Positions 28,789-37,500 of a stretch of 43,441 bases of DNA are shown here, piece after piece; the first letter of the stretch is position 1; each line of letters begins with the position of its first letter. A program made the translations under genes and the position numbers. The stretch comes from an uncultured bacterium (GTDB lineage: Bacteria; Verrucomicrobiota; Kiritimatiellia; RFP12; UBA1067): assembly GCA_902770045.1 (NCBI GenBank), contig CACXRO010000006.1, forward strand, positions 1-43,441. Reading direction: 5' to 3'. The notes below the pieces were generated by a model, which had not been told where the DNA came from, did no database searches, and worked only from the letters and a program-made list of their open reading frames with translations.

Positions 28789-30102
28789 ATGAATGCCAAG
28801 ATGTTTCTGGGCGGTGCAGTTGCGCTTTCGCTTGCGTTCGCCGTCGGGTCTGCATCGGCAGATGACGTCCAGAAGTATGGCGCGACGTTCGAGTCGGCCG
28901 TCAGCGCCACGCCCGGCGAGATGAACGACTGGGCCTACGCGCTGGGCACCAACGTCACCACTTACGCCAACACGGCGGGCGAGTCCTACGGCTGGTTCGG
29001 CGCCGCGGACGACGCCTCCACGATCGTCGCCGCCGACAACGGGCAGGCGCTTCGGGTCGATACCGGCTCCTCCATCTTGACGAACAAGCTCGCCTCGAGC
29101 GTGACCAATGAGATCAACAGCGGCAGCGTCCTCCTCGACGCAGGCGCATACATCGAGGTGGATGTCAAGCTCACCGCGCGCAATGAGCTGGGCGAGGGAA
29201 TCCCGGACGGCGCGAACGCGCCCAAGCTCGCGCTCTATTCCTACTGCGACAGCGCGGCCACGCCCTGCACGACGAACCTCGTCGTCTACCATGCGTATCT
29301 CGACAACGGCGCGCTCGTCCGCACGAACGAGGTGTTCGACACGCTCGTCGACGCGGAAGCCTGCACCAAGGTGCGCATCGTGATGAAAAAAATTGACGAC
29401 GGCGGAATCTTGCGGAACGTCTTCTCGGTTGCGCTCGACGACGGAGAGCCGCTCACGTCCGATCTGGCCTTCAGCGATGGCATCTGGTTCCTGAGCGCCG
29501 AGGGCGCGGGAACGCAGGGGATCGCCTCCGTCTGCTTCAGCGGCTCGGGCGAGGTGGACAACGTCGGCATGGGCATCCTGCAGTCCGATCCGATGCCCTA
29601 CACGGATCCTGAAGGTAGCGAGATCGAGGTTCAGGCCCTTGTCGACTGGCTCTCGGCGAACAACTTCACGCAGAGCGACATCGACGCCCTTGGCGACGAC
29701 TCCGCCGCCACGGATTTGCTGTACGCGTGCTGGAGGCTAAACTGCTCCATCAAGGATGAGAATCCCGGCGGCAAAATCAGCATCACCGCCTTTTCGGTTA
29801 CCAATGGCGTCGTCTCCATCGCGGTGCAGCTCGCGCGCCGGTTGCCGCTGGGCTCCATTAACGGTGCCCTTTATATCTACGGCGCGGACGACCTCGCCGC
29901 CGGCTTCGGCCGCAGCCCGATTTCGAAGGAGATCGTCGACTTCAGCGATGGCAGTTCGAGCTTCGATACCGAACCGGTCGCCGGTCCGCTCGTGCAGTCC
30001 GTGACGGCTACCATTGACGCCACCTATATCACCTGGAAGTTCTTCAAGGCCGTCATCGGCTATATTCCCGACTCAGGCAGTTTGATTTCGTCCGCACCGT
30101 AA
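28789..30102 (+). CDS. Secreted protein of unknown function, probable beta-sandwich
   Basis: 437 residues. Signal peptide MNAKMFLGGAVALSLAFAVGSASA, then a Thr/Asp/Gly/Asn-rich region with alternating hydrophobics (YIEVDVKLTARN, TNLVVYHAYLDNGALV, NVFSVALDDGEPL, GSGEVDNVGMG). It reads like a concanavalin/LamG-type sandwich. A distinct C-terminal part follows from about residue 290 (VQALVDWLSANNFTQSDIDALG). I do not recognise a family. AGAGGA lies 5 bases before ATG 28789. The last residues (LISSAP) and the stop are encoded by the 23-bp dispersed repeat at 30084, so the natural C-terminus may have been altered by the repeat. Confidence 0.65.
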   Translation: MNAKMFLGGAVALSLAFAVGSASADDVQKYGATFESAVSATPGEMNDWAYALGTNVTTYANTAGESYGWFGAADDASTIVAADNGQALRVDTGSSILTNKLASSVTNEINSGSVLLDAGAYIEVDVKLTARNELGEGIPDGANAPKLALYSYCDSAATPCTTNLVVYHAYLDNGALVRTNEVFDTLVDAEACTKVRIVMKKIDDGGILRNVFSVALDDGEPLTSDLAFSDGIWFLSAEGAGTQGIASVCFSGSGEVDNVGMGILQSDPMPYTDPEGSEIEVQALVDWLSANNFTQSDIDALGDDSAATDLLYACWRLNCSIKDENPGGKISITAFSVTNGVVSIAVQLARRLPLGSINGALYIYGADDLAAGFGRSPISKEIVDFSDGSSSFDTEPVAGPLVQSVTATIDATYITWKFFKAVIGYIPDSGSLISSAP

Positions 30103-30106
30103 TCTC
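30084..30106. repeat. 23-bp dispersed repeat, copy 2
   Basis: An exact copy of the element at 2521-2543. It overlaps the 3' end of the secreted-protein gene and is followed by CCGCGGCACTT, also found after the GGGACTGTCCCC core at 9969. Confidence 0.6.
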
Positions 30107-30177
30107 CGCGGCACTTTGCGCGACGCCAGCACGCCCGAGCTTGGGAACTTCAGGCAACGATAGCGGTCGGCGAAATT

Positions 30178-30186
30178 TGATATAAT
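30178..30186 (+). promoter_or_regulatory. Extended -10 of the aroA-DAHP synthase operon
   Basis: TGATATAAT, 50 bases before ATG 30237. The leader contains GGGAAAGG and a GGGGTTGC stretch; no clear attenuator is visible. Confidence 0.55.
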
Positions 30187-30236
30187 ACTCAATCCAACCC
30201 GGGAAAGGCGCATACTGCCACTGGGGTTGCAACATC

Positions 30237-31373
30237 ATGGGTGAAGGAAAACAAATCACAATCGAGCCGGGGGCGCGGCGCGGGAGCGTGGCGGCGCCGC
30301 GGTCGAAGTCGCACGAGCACCGGCTGCTCATCGCGGACTTCCTGGCCGGCGACTATTCGCGGCTTGCGCCGGCGGAGGGCGACGCGGACGACATTCAGGC
30401 GACGAAGCGCTGCCTCCTGGCGCTGGCGGGGGACGACACCGCGCCGTTCCTCGACTGCGGCGAGAGCGGCTCGACGCGGCGGTTCCTCGCGCCGATCGCA
30501 GCGGCGCTCGGCAAGAAGCCGGTCTTCAAGACCGCGGGCAGGCTCGCGGACCGTCCGCAGATGGACTACGACGACCTCCAGCCGGGCGAGTTCAAGCTCG
30601 CGGGCGACGTCTCCTCGCAGTTCGTGACCGGGCTCCTCTTCGCGCTGCCGCTCCTCAAGGGCGACTCGTTCATCCGCTTCACCTCGCCGCTTGAGTCGAA
30701 GGGCTACGTGGAGATGACGCGGCGGGTGCTGGTGGGGGCGGGGATCTACGTCGGCGTGAGGGACGACGGCTACGACATCCCCGGCGGCCAGGCGTACCAC
30801 GCGCAGCCGGACGCGAAGGTCGAGGGCGACTGGTCGGGCGCGGCGTTCTGGTTTGCGATGAACGCGCTCGGGAGCGACATCGAGGTGACGGGGCTGGACG
30901 CGAAGTCGGTGCAGCCCGACCGGGTGGTGCAGGACCTGCTGCAGCGCATCTCGACGGCATGGAGCGGCGAGCGGGTGTTCGTGGACGTGTCGGAGTGCCC
31001 GGACCTCTTCCCGGCACTTTCGGTGGTCGCGGCGGCGTCGCCGGGCGAGACGCTCTTCACCGGCACCCGGCGGCTGCGGCTCAAGGAGTCGGACCGGACG
31101 GCGGCGATGGAGGACGTCCTCAAGCGCTTCGGCGCGGAGGTGGAAAGGCGGGAGAACGAGTTCTCGGTGCGCGGCGCGGAGGGCCCGTTCCGCGGCGGCG
31201 AGATCGAGACCGGCGGCGACCACCGCATCGCGATGGCGGCGGCGGTCGGGGCGACGCACGCCGAGGAGGCGGTGACGATCGACGACGCCGCGTGCGCGGC
31301 GAAGTCGTATCCCGCGTTCTTCGCGGACTTCGGCCGGCTCGGGCGCATGCGCGCCGACGGCGCGGCGGTGTAG
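30237..31373 (+). CDS. aroA: 3-phosphoshikimate 1-carboxyvinyltransferase (EPSP synthase)
   Basis: 378 residues, about 50 shorter than typical EPSP synthases. It transfers the enolpyruvyl group of PEP to shikimate 3-phosphate, step 6 of the pathway. Signatures are PRSKSHEHRLLIADFL (Lys of the active site), DCGESGSTRRFL (PEP-binding loop, usually GxAGTAMR or SGTTxR), SSQFVTGLLFALPLL, CPDLFPALSVVAA (catalytic Asp), RLRLKESDR and GDHRIAMAAA. The PEP-binding loop is divergent, so no glyphosate class can be assigned. The next gene, DAHP synthase, starts 37 bases later in the same operon. It completes the set of shikimate genes with the two fusions 10 kb upstream. Confidence 0.92.
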   Translation: MGEGKQITIEPGARRGSVAAPRSKSHEHRLLIADFLAGDYSRLAPAEGDADDIQATKRCLLALAGDDTAPFLDCGESGSTRRFLAPIAAALGKKPVFKTAGRLADRPQMDYDDLQPGEFKLAGDVSSQFVTGLLFALPLLKGDSFIRFTSPLESKGYVEMTRRVLVGAGIYVGVRDDGYDIPGGQAYHAQPDAKVEGDWSGAAFWFAMNALGSDIEVTGLDAKSVQPDRVVQDLLQRISTAWSGERVFVDVSECPDLFPALSVVAAASPGETLFTGTRRLRLKESDRTAAMEDVLKRFGAEVERRENEFSVRGAEGPFRGGEIETGGDHRIAMAAAVGATHAEEAVTIDDAACAAKSYPAFFADFGRLGRMRADGAAV

Positions 31374-31410
31374 CGGACAGTTTAAGAAACAAGAAAAGGA
31401 GAAAGAAGCA

Positions 31411-32418
31411 ATGATAATCATACTCAAGAAGGGCGCGAGCGCGACCGAGATCGAAAACCTCAAGGCGCTGCTCGAGTCGAAGAACATCACCCCCCACGTC
31501 TCGCAGGGCGAACTCGAGACGATCGTCGGCTGCGTGGGCGACATCGCCCACCTCGACCCCGGGGTCATCGAGGCGATGGACTCGGTGGAGTCGGTCCAGC
31601 GCATCCAGGAGCCCTACAAGGCGGCGAACCGCAAGTTCCACCCGGACGACACGGTGATCGACTGCGGCGGGGCGAAGATCGGCGGCGGCAGCTTCGCGGT
31701 CATCGCAGGCCCCTGCTCGGTGGAGAGCGAGGAGCAGCTTGTCGGGGTGGCGAAGGCGGTGAAGGCGGCCGGCGCGACGATGCTGCGCGGCGGCGCGTTC
31801 AAGCCGCGCACCTCGCCCTACGCGTTTCAGGGCCTGGGCGAGGAGGGGCTGCGCATCCTCTCGCTCGCGAAGAAGGAGACGGGTCTGCCGATCGTGACCG
31901 AGCTGATGGACTTCAAGGACATCGAGCTCTTCAACGACGTGGACGTCATCCAGATCGGCGCGAGGAACATGCAGAACTTCAACCTCCTCAAGGAAGTCGG
32001 CTCCTACACCCAGAAGCCGATCCTGCTCAAGCGCGGCATGTCCGCGACCTTGCAGGAGCTGCTGATGAGCGCGGAGTACGTGATGGCGTCCGGCAACCCC
32101 AACGTCATCCTCTGCGAGCGCGGCATCCGCACCTTCGAGACGGCGCTGCGGAACACGCTCGACCTCGGCGTGGTGACGGTGCTGCACCGGCTCTCGCACC
32201 TGCCGGTGGTGGTGGACCCCTCGCACGCGACCGGCCACGCCTGGATGGTGGACTCGGTGGCGGTGGCGGCGACGGCGATCGGGGCCGACGGCCTCATCAT
32301 CGAGGTCCACAACGACCCGCAGCACGCGAAGTGCGACGGCGCGCAGAGCCAGACGCCGGAGATGTTCGCCGCGACGATGAAGCGCGTCGCCGCCGTCCGC
32401 TCGGCGCTACCCAAATAG
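31411..32418 (+). CDS. aroF: DAHP synthase with N-terminal ferredoxin-like/ACT-like regulatory domain
   Basis: 335 residues. It condenses PEP and erythrose 4-phosphate, the first step of the shikimate pathway. Residues 1-~70 (MIIILKKGASATEIENL) are the small alpha/beta regulatory domain of the Thermotoga-type enzyme, which binds aromatic amino acids for feedback control. The catalytic barrel shows AGPCSVES, RGGAFKPRTSPYAFQGLG, GARNMQNF, LLKRGM, CERGIRTFE and VVVDPSHATGH. GGAGAAAG lies before ATG 31411. The symbol varies between organisms (aroF, aroG, aroA). It is the last gene of this operon; a separate promoter follows 9 bases after its stop. Confidence 0.94.
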   Translation: MIIILKKGASATEIENLKALLESKNITPHVSQGELETIVGCVGDIAHLDPGVIEAMDSVESVQRIQEPYKAANRKFHPDDTVIDCGGAKIGGGSFAVIAGPCSVESEEQLVGVAKAVKAAGATMLRGGAFKPRTSPYAFQGLGEEGLRILSLAKKETGLPIVTELMDFKDIELFNDVDVIQIGARNMQNFNLLKEVGSYTQKPILLKRGMSATLQELLMSAEYVMASGNPNVILCERGIRTFETALRNTLDLGVVTVLHRLSHLPVVVDPSHATGHAWMVDSVAVAATAIGADGLIIEVHNDPQHAKCDGAQSQTPEMFAATMKRVAAVRSALPK

Positions 32419-32427
32419 CCATTACTG

Positions 32428-32436
32428 TGGTATAAT
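32428..32436 (+). promoter_or_regulatory. Extended -10, leaderless type
   Basis: TGGTATAAT, 7 bases (ACACACC) before ATG 32444, with no ribosome-binding site. It begins 9 bases after the DAHP synthase stop. Confidence 0.65.
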
Positions 32437-32443
32437 ACACACC

Positions 32444-34099
32444 ATGAAATTCGAAATACCCTCCGACCTCAAGCGCTGGTACGCGATTTCCTGCCCCAGG
32501 ACCGGCCTGCGCTTCGATTCCCGCACCCTCGAGTTCCTCGATTCCGACGGCGACGGCCGCATCCGCTCCGAGGAGCTTTCCGCCGCGCTCGAGCTCGTCA
32601 AGACCGCCGGCTACGCGGTCGAGTCGCTGTTCGAGCCCGACGAGTCGCTCGCCGCGGCGCTCGCGGACAACCTCGCCCGCCAGGACGACCTCGGCAAGGT
32701 CGAGCCGACCGACGAGGAGCGCCAGGCGCTGGCCGACTGGGAGGCGAAGGGCAAGGCGCCCGAGGTCGCCGTCGCCGGTGACGCCACCGCCGACGCCAAC
32801 GCCGCGCTTGCCGCGGTCGAGGAGGTGGTGGACGGCTTCTTCGCCCCGCCGGAGGACATGCCGCTCGTCACCGAGGATCCCGACGTCGAGCTGCCGCTCC
32901 GCGACCACCTCAACCCGAAGCACCTCGAGGCGGTCCTCGCCTTCGCGGAGAAGTGCGTCAAGCCGATCCTCGGCGAGAAGGCGTCGCTCACGCGCATGGA
33001 GTGGAAGGAGCTCAAGGCGCGCCTCGCGCCGTACCGCGCCTGGGTTGCCGCGAAGCCCGAGACGAACTCCCGCGCCAAGGCGGAGCTGGTCGCCGAGGAG
33101 CGGATCCTCCGCTACCGGCTCTACCTCGGCGAGTTCCTGATCAACTACGTGACGATGGACCGCCTCTACGGCGGCGAGAGCCCCGCGATCTTCCAGACCG
33201 GCGTCCTGCGCATCGACGGCAAGGAGATGAACCTCTGCTTCCACGTCGAGTCGGAGGCGGCCCACTCGGCGCTCGCCGACCGCTCGAAATGCTGCGTGAT
33301 CTACCTCAAGCTGACCCGTCCGTCCGACGGCGCGACGCGTCAGATCTGCGCGGTGGTCACCGCCGGCACCATCGGCGGGCTCTACGTCGGGCGCAACGGC
33401 GTGTTCTACGACCGCGACGGCAAGGACTGGGACGCGACGATCACCAAGGTGGTCGAGGCGCAGGTTTCGCTGCTGGAGGCATTCTGGTCTCCTTGGCGCA
33501 AGCTCGGCGCCGGCATCGCCGCGACCGCGAAGAAGTTCCTCGGCGAGCGCCAGTCCGCGGCGGACGCGAAGCTCGCGGCCGGCGCCCAGAAGGTGGCGGC
33601 GGGCAAGGCCGGCGAGTCCGGCGGCGGCGCCGCGATGGCCAGCTCGATCGCCGCGATCGGCATCGGCGTTGGCATCCTTGGCGCGGCGGCCGCGTCGCTG
33701 ATGGCGGCGATCTCGAAGATGACGGCGTGGCAGATCGCGGGGGCGGTGGTGGCGATCATCCTCGTCGTCTCGCTGCCGAGCGTGATCCTCACCTACTTCA
33801 ACCTGCGCAAGCGCGACATCGGGGCCGTGCTCAACGCCGGCGGCTGGGCGGTGAACCGCGAGATGCGCTTCTCGATGAAGCGCGCGCGCGGCTTCACCAA
33901 GTGCGCTCCGCCGCGCGGGCTGCTGGGGCTCTTCGTCGTCTTCGCGCTGGTGATCGCGCTCATCGTCGGCGGCTCGATATATTCCTCGCGCCGCGCCGCG
34001 TGCGCGTCCGAGCCCAGCTGCGCGCCAGCCGCCGAGCAGGCTCCGGCGGAAGCGGCGTCCGCCGCGCCTGCCGCGCCCGCGGCCGAAGCTGCCAAGTGA
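32444..34099 (+). CDS. EF-hand protein with C-terminal membrane segments
   Basis: 551 residues, family not recognised. A canonical EF-hand loop occupies residues 33-44 (DSDGDGRIRSEE; ligands Asp33, Asp35, Asp37, Arg39 backbone, Glu44), so calcium binding is likely. A long soluble region follows (to about 390) with FLINYVTMDRLYGGE and a beta-rich stretch IDGKEMNLCFHV. Three hydrophobic segments come next: MASSIAAIGIGVGILGAAAA, WQIAGAVVAIILVVSLPSVIL and LLGLFVVFALVIALIVGG. The tail is Ala/Pro/Glu-rich. There is no signal peptide, so the EF-hand domain is probably cytoplasmic. It is transcribed from a leaderless promoter and followed 32 bases later by the pseudopilin. Confidence 0.68.
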   Translation: MKFEIPSDLKRWYAISCPRTGLRFDSRTLEFLDSDGDGRIRSEELSAALELVKTAGYAVESLFEPDESLAAALADNLARQDDLGKVEPTDEERQALADWEAKGKAPEVAVAGDATADANAALAAVEEVVDGFFAPPEDMPLVTEDPDVELPLRDHLNPKHLEAVLAFAEKCVKPILGEKASLTRMEWKELKARLAPYRAWVAAKPETNSRAKAELVAEERILRYRLYLGEFLINYVTMDRLYGGESPAIFQTGVLRIDGKEMNLCFHVESEAAHSALADRSKCCVIYLKLTRPSDGATRQICAVVTAGTIGGLYVGRNGVFYDRDGKDWDATITKVVEAQVSLLEAFWSPWRKLGAGIAATAKKFLGERQSAADAKLAAGAQKVAAGKAGESGGGAAMASSIAAIGIGVGILGAAAASLMAAISKMTAWQIAGAVVAIILVVSLPSVILTYFNLRKRDIGAVLNAGGWAVNREMRFSMKRARGFTKCAPPRGLLGLFVVFALVIALIVGGSIYSSRRAACASEPSCAPAAEQAPAEAASAAPAAPAAEAAK

Positions 34100-34131
34100 C
34101 GGCTATTTCAGGAAAACACGGAGGTATAGCA

Positions 34132-34572
34132 ATGACTGACAAGAACCAAGAGAAATTCCTCGCCGAGACCATGCGCCGCGGCTTCACCCTCGTCGAACTG
34201 CTGGTTGTCGTGGCCATCCTCGGCATCCTCGGCGCCATCGGCCTGCAGGGCGTCACCAAGCACATCGAGAACACCCGCAAGACCGCGGCGAAGACGGCGG
34301 TGGACAACATCCGCGGCGCCGTGACCTCCTACATGATCGGCGAGAAGAAGTCCACCCCGCCGAGCGACCTCAAGGTGGTCATCGAGGTCAAGGGCGACGA
34401 GGATCCCTATCTCGAGGGCGGCGAGGGCGCGCTCGTCGATCCGTGGGACAACGACTACCGGATTGAGGTCAAGGGCAAGCGCTTCGTCGTGATCTCCAAC
34501 GGACCGGACGGCTCGCCCAACACCGAGGACGACATCCGCTCCGACAAGATCGAGAAGACCAACAATAGGTAA
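34132..34572 (+). CDS. Type II secretion pseudopilin, GspG-like
   Basis: 146 residues. The prepilin peptidase site is MRRG|FTLVELLVVVAILG (cleavage after Gly17, Glu at mature position 5). The C-terminal part has DPWDNDY and SNGPDGSPNTEDDI, which match the calcium-binding loop of GspG major pseudopilins. GGAGG lies before ATG 34132. It stands alone, without other secretion genes in the window, as often seen for the many stand-alone pseudopilin genes in Lentisphaerota and Verrucomicrobiota. The double beta-helix gene begins 10 bases after its stop and is probably co-transcribed, so this pseudopilin could support export of that protein. That link is inference. Confidence 0.88.
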   Translation: MTDKNQEKFLAETMRRGFTLVELLVVVAILGILGAIGLQGVTKHIENTRKTAAKTAVDNIRGAVTSYMIGEKKSTPPSDLKVVIEVKGDEDPYLEGGEGALVDPWDNDYRIEVKGKRFVVISNGPDGSPNTEDDIRSDKIEKTNNR

Positions 34573-34582
34573 AGGCCAGACG

Positions 34583-37500
34583 ATGAGCCGACACCACTCA
34601 GTTGCGCAAGCGTCCGCGCTTGCGCACGCGTTTCTTTTTGCCGCGGCGTTCGCCGCCTTTTCCGCTGGCGCGGGCGAGCTCGTCGTTTCGCCTGACGGCC
34701 TTGCGCCCCACGAAGCGCTGGCGAAGATCCGCGCCGCCAAGGCGGCCGGCGACCGTAGCGCATGGACGGTTCTGGTGAAGGCGGGTGAATACCAGTTTGC
34801 CGAGCCGCTTGTCTTCACGCCTGAGGACTCCGGCGAGACAGGCGCACCGGTCCGTTGGATCGGCGAATACGGCGCGGTGTTCTCCGGCGGCCGGCGCATC
34901 GGCGGCTGGCGCGACGCCGGCGGCGGCGTATGGGAGGCGCCGGTTCCGAATGGCGCGGACGGCAGGCCGGCGTTCTTCGAGTCGCTCTACGTGAACGGGC
35001 GCCGCGCCGTGCGCGCGCATCTGCCGCGGGAAGGGTATTTCCACGTCGATCAATGGAGCCAGACCGAGCTCAAGGACGGCTCCGGGGCGGTGACCGGATA
35101 TGTGCAGAGGGCAACCGTCCGCGAGCAGGGGCTGGAGGCGCTTTTGTCGCTTTCGCCGGCCGCGCTGGCCGCGGCGAAGTGGCGGGCGTTCGTCAAGTGG
35201 ACGCACGAAAGCAGGGTTGTCTCCGCCTACGACGGGCCGACGGGCGAGATCACGATCTGCGGCGCCGCCAAGTCGCGGATCCCCAACTACCGTCCCTGGA
35301 ACGGCGACGCGGCCAACTACTTCCAGCTCGAGAACGTGGAGGCGGGGTTTGCCGCGCCGGGCGAGTGGCTATACGACGCGGACGCGCTCAAGGTGAAGTA
35401 CCGTCCGCTTCCGGGCGAGGAGCTCGGCGCGGTGGAGGCGGTCGCGCCGGTCCAGCAGCTCGTCTCGCTCGTCCGCTTCGAGGGCGACCCCGACGGCGGG
35501 CGGTTCGTCCACGACGTCGAGTTCGAGGGCATCGGCTTCACCGCGACGCGCAGCGACGGCGTGGTCGCGCCGAACGGCGCGGTGAACATCTACGGGTACC
35601 AGGCGGCTGCGATGTCCGGCGCGACGGTCTGGGGCGAGGGGCTCCACCGCGCGCGCTTCGATCGCTGCCGCTTCTTCAACACCGAGAACTACGCCTTCCG
35701 CCTCGAGGACGGGTGCGTGTCGAACGCGATCGTCTCGTGCGAGATCGTCGACGCCGGCGCGGGCGGCGTCTGGCTCGGCAACGGAAAGGGCAACCTGCTC
35801 CTCAGGCAGAACCCGTCGAAGAGGAAGTCGCCGAACGCGTGGGACGCCGCGAACTGCCTGCCGACGGAGCGGCTGGTCGACGCAAGCCCGCGCGCAGTGC
35901 GGTTCAACGTCGTCGACGACAACCTCATCCGCCACTGCGGGCGCGTGGCGCCGGACGCCTGCGGCATCATCCTCACCCACGCGGCCGACACCAAGGTGAC
36001 GCACAACGAGATCGAGGACCTCTTCTACACCGGCATCTCCGTCGGCTGGACCTGGGGCTACTGGGGCAGCTACGCCCAGCGCAACGAGATCTCCTTCAAC
36101 CGCATCGTCGACATCGGCCAGGGGCGGATGGCGGACATGGGCGGCGTCTACACGCTCGGCGCGTCGTTCGGGACGGTCGTCACCAACAACGTGATCATGC
36201 ATGTCAACTCGTCCTCCTACGGCGGCTGGGGAATGTACAACGACGAGGGCTCGGAGGGCGTCCGCTGGGAGAACAACCTCGTCGTGGACACCTCGACCGA
36301 CTCCTACCACATCCACTTCGGGCGCAGCAACGAGGTCGTGAACTGCGTGCTCGTCGGTTCGCGCGGGAGCGTGCTCGCGGTGAGCCGCATGGAGGCCCAC
36401 CGGCAGGTCGCCTTCCGCCGCAACGTGGTCGTGTGGCCGAATGGCCCGGTGTTCCGCGGCGGCAACCGCCTCGTCGACGGCACGGCGAAGGCCGAGTTCG
36501 ACGGCAACCTCTTCTGGAGCGAGGACGGCGTGACGGAGCTCAACGGACTCTGCCGCGGCACCGTGGCCGACCCGAAGTTCGTGGACGCCGCCGCCGGCGA
36601 CTGGCGTCTCCGCCCCGATTCGCCGGCGCTGAAGCTCGGCTTCAGGCCGTGGGACTATTCGCTTTCCGGCCGCCGCCGCCGCGCGGAGCGGACGGTCGAG
36701 GCGACGCCGGACACCTTCGCCGCCGCGCTTGCCGATGTCCGAGCGCGGCATGGCGAGCGTGAACACGTTACTTTGAGGCTTGCGCCAGGCGACTACAGGC
36801 TTGATGAGCCGCTGAAGCTGACGACCTCCGACTCCCACCTCGCGATCGTTTCGGCCGAGCCTGGCAGGGCGCGGTTCGTGCGCGCAGAGCGGGCGACGCC
36901 GGGCGGGGTGGTCGAGTGCGCGGCCGGACCGCTTCCGGACGCCGAGGGGTTCGCGCGAGTGCGCCCGCATCTGCCGCTTTTCTTCTACGACGGCAAATGG
37001 GCGGTGGAGGCGAGATGGCCGAACGAAGGCTACGCCGAGTTCACCAACGTGGTGGAGTCGGGCGTGTCTGGTCGAGTTCTCAATTCGGTCATGCCCGACA
37101 ACCCCACCGGCCCCGGCGCGTTCGAGTTCGCGTCCGACCGTCCGGCGCGGTGGAATTTCGACGAGGGGGTCTGGCTTTGCGGCTATTTCTCGCACGACTG
37201 GGCCTACGAACGGGTCAGGGCGGCCGGCTTCGATGCCGGCAGACGCGTCGTCAGCATGGCGGCGGCGGCGACCTTCGGAATCGGCTCGCAGACCTGGAGC
37301 AACAACGCCGGGCGTCGTTTCTTCGCCTGCGGCGTGCGCGCCGAGCTGGACGCTCCCGGCGAGTTCTTCTTCGACCGGAAGACGCGCCGGGTCGACTTCA
37401 TTGCGCCGCCGGGGATGCGCGAGTTCGTGGCGGTGACGCGCCCGGGAGGGTTCATCGAGGCGGAGGGCGTGGACGATCTGCGGATTGACGGGGTCGTTTT

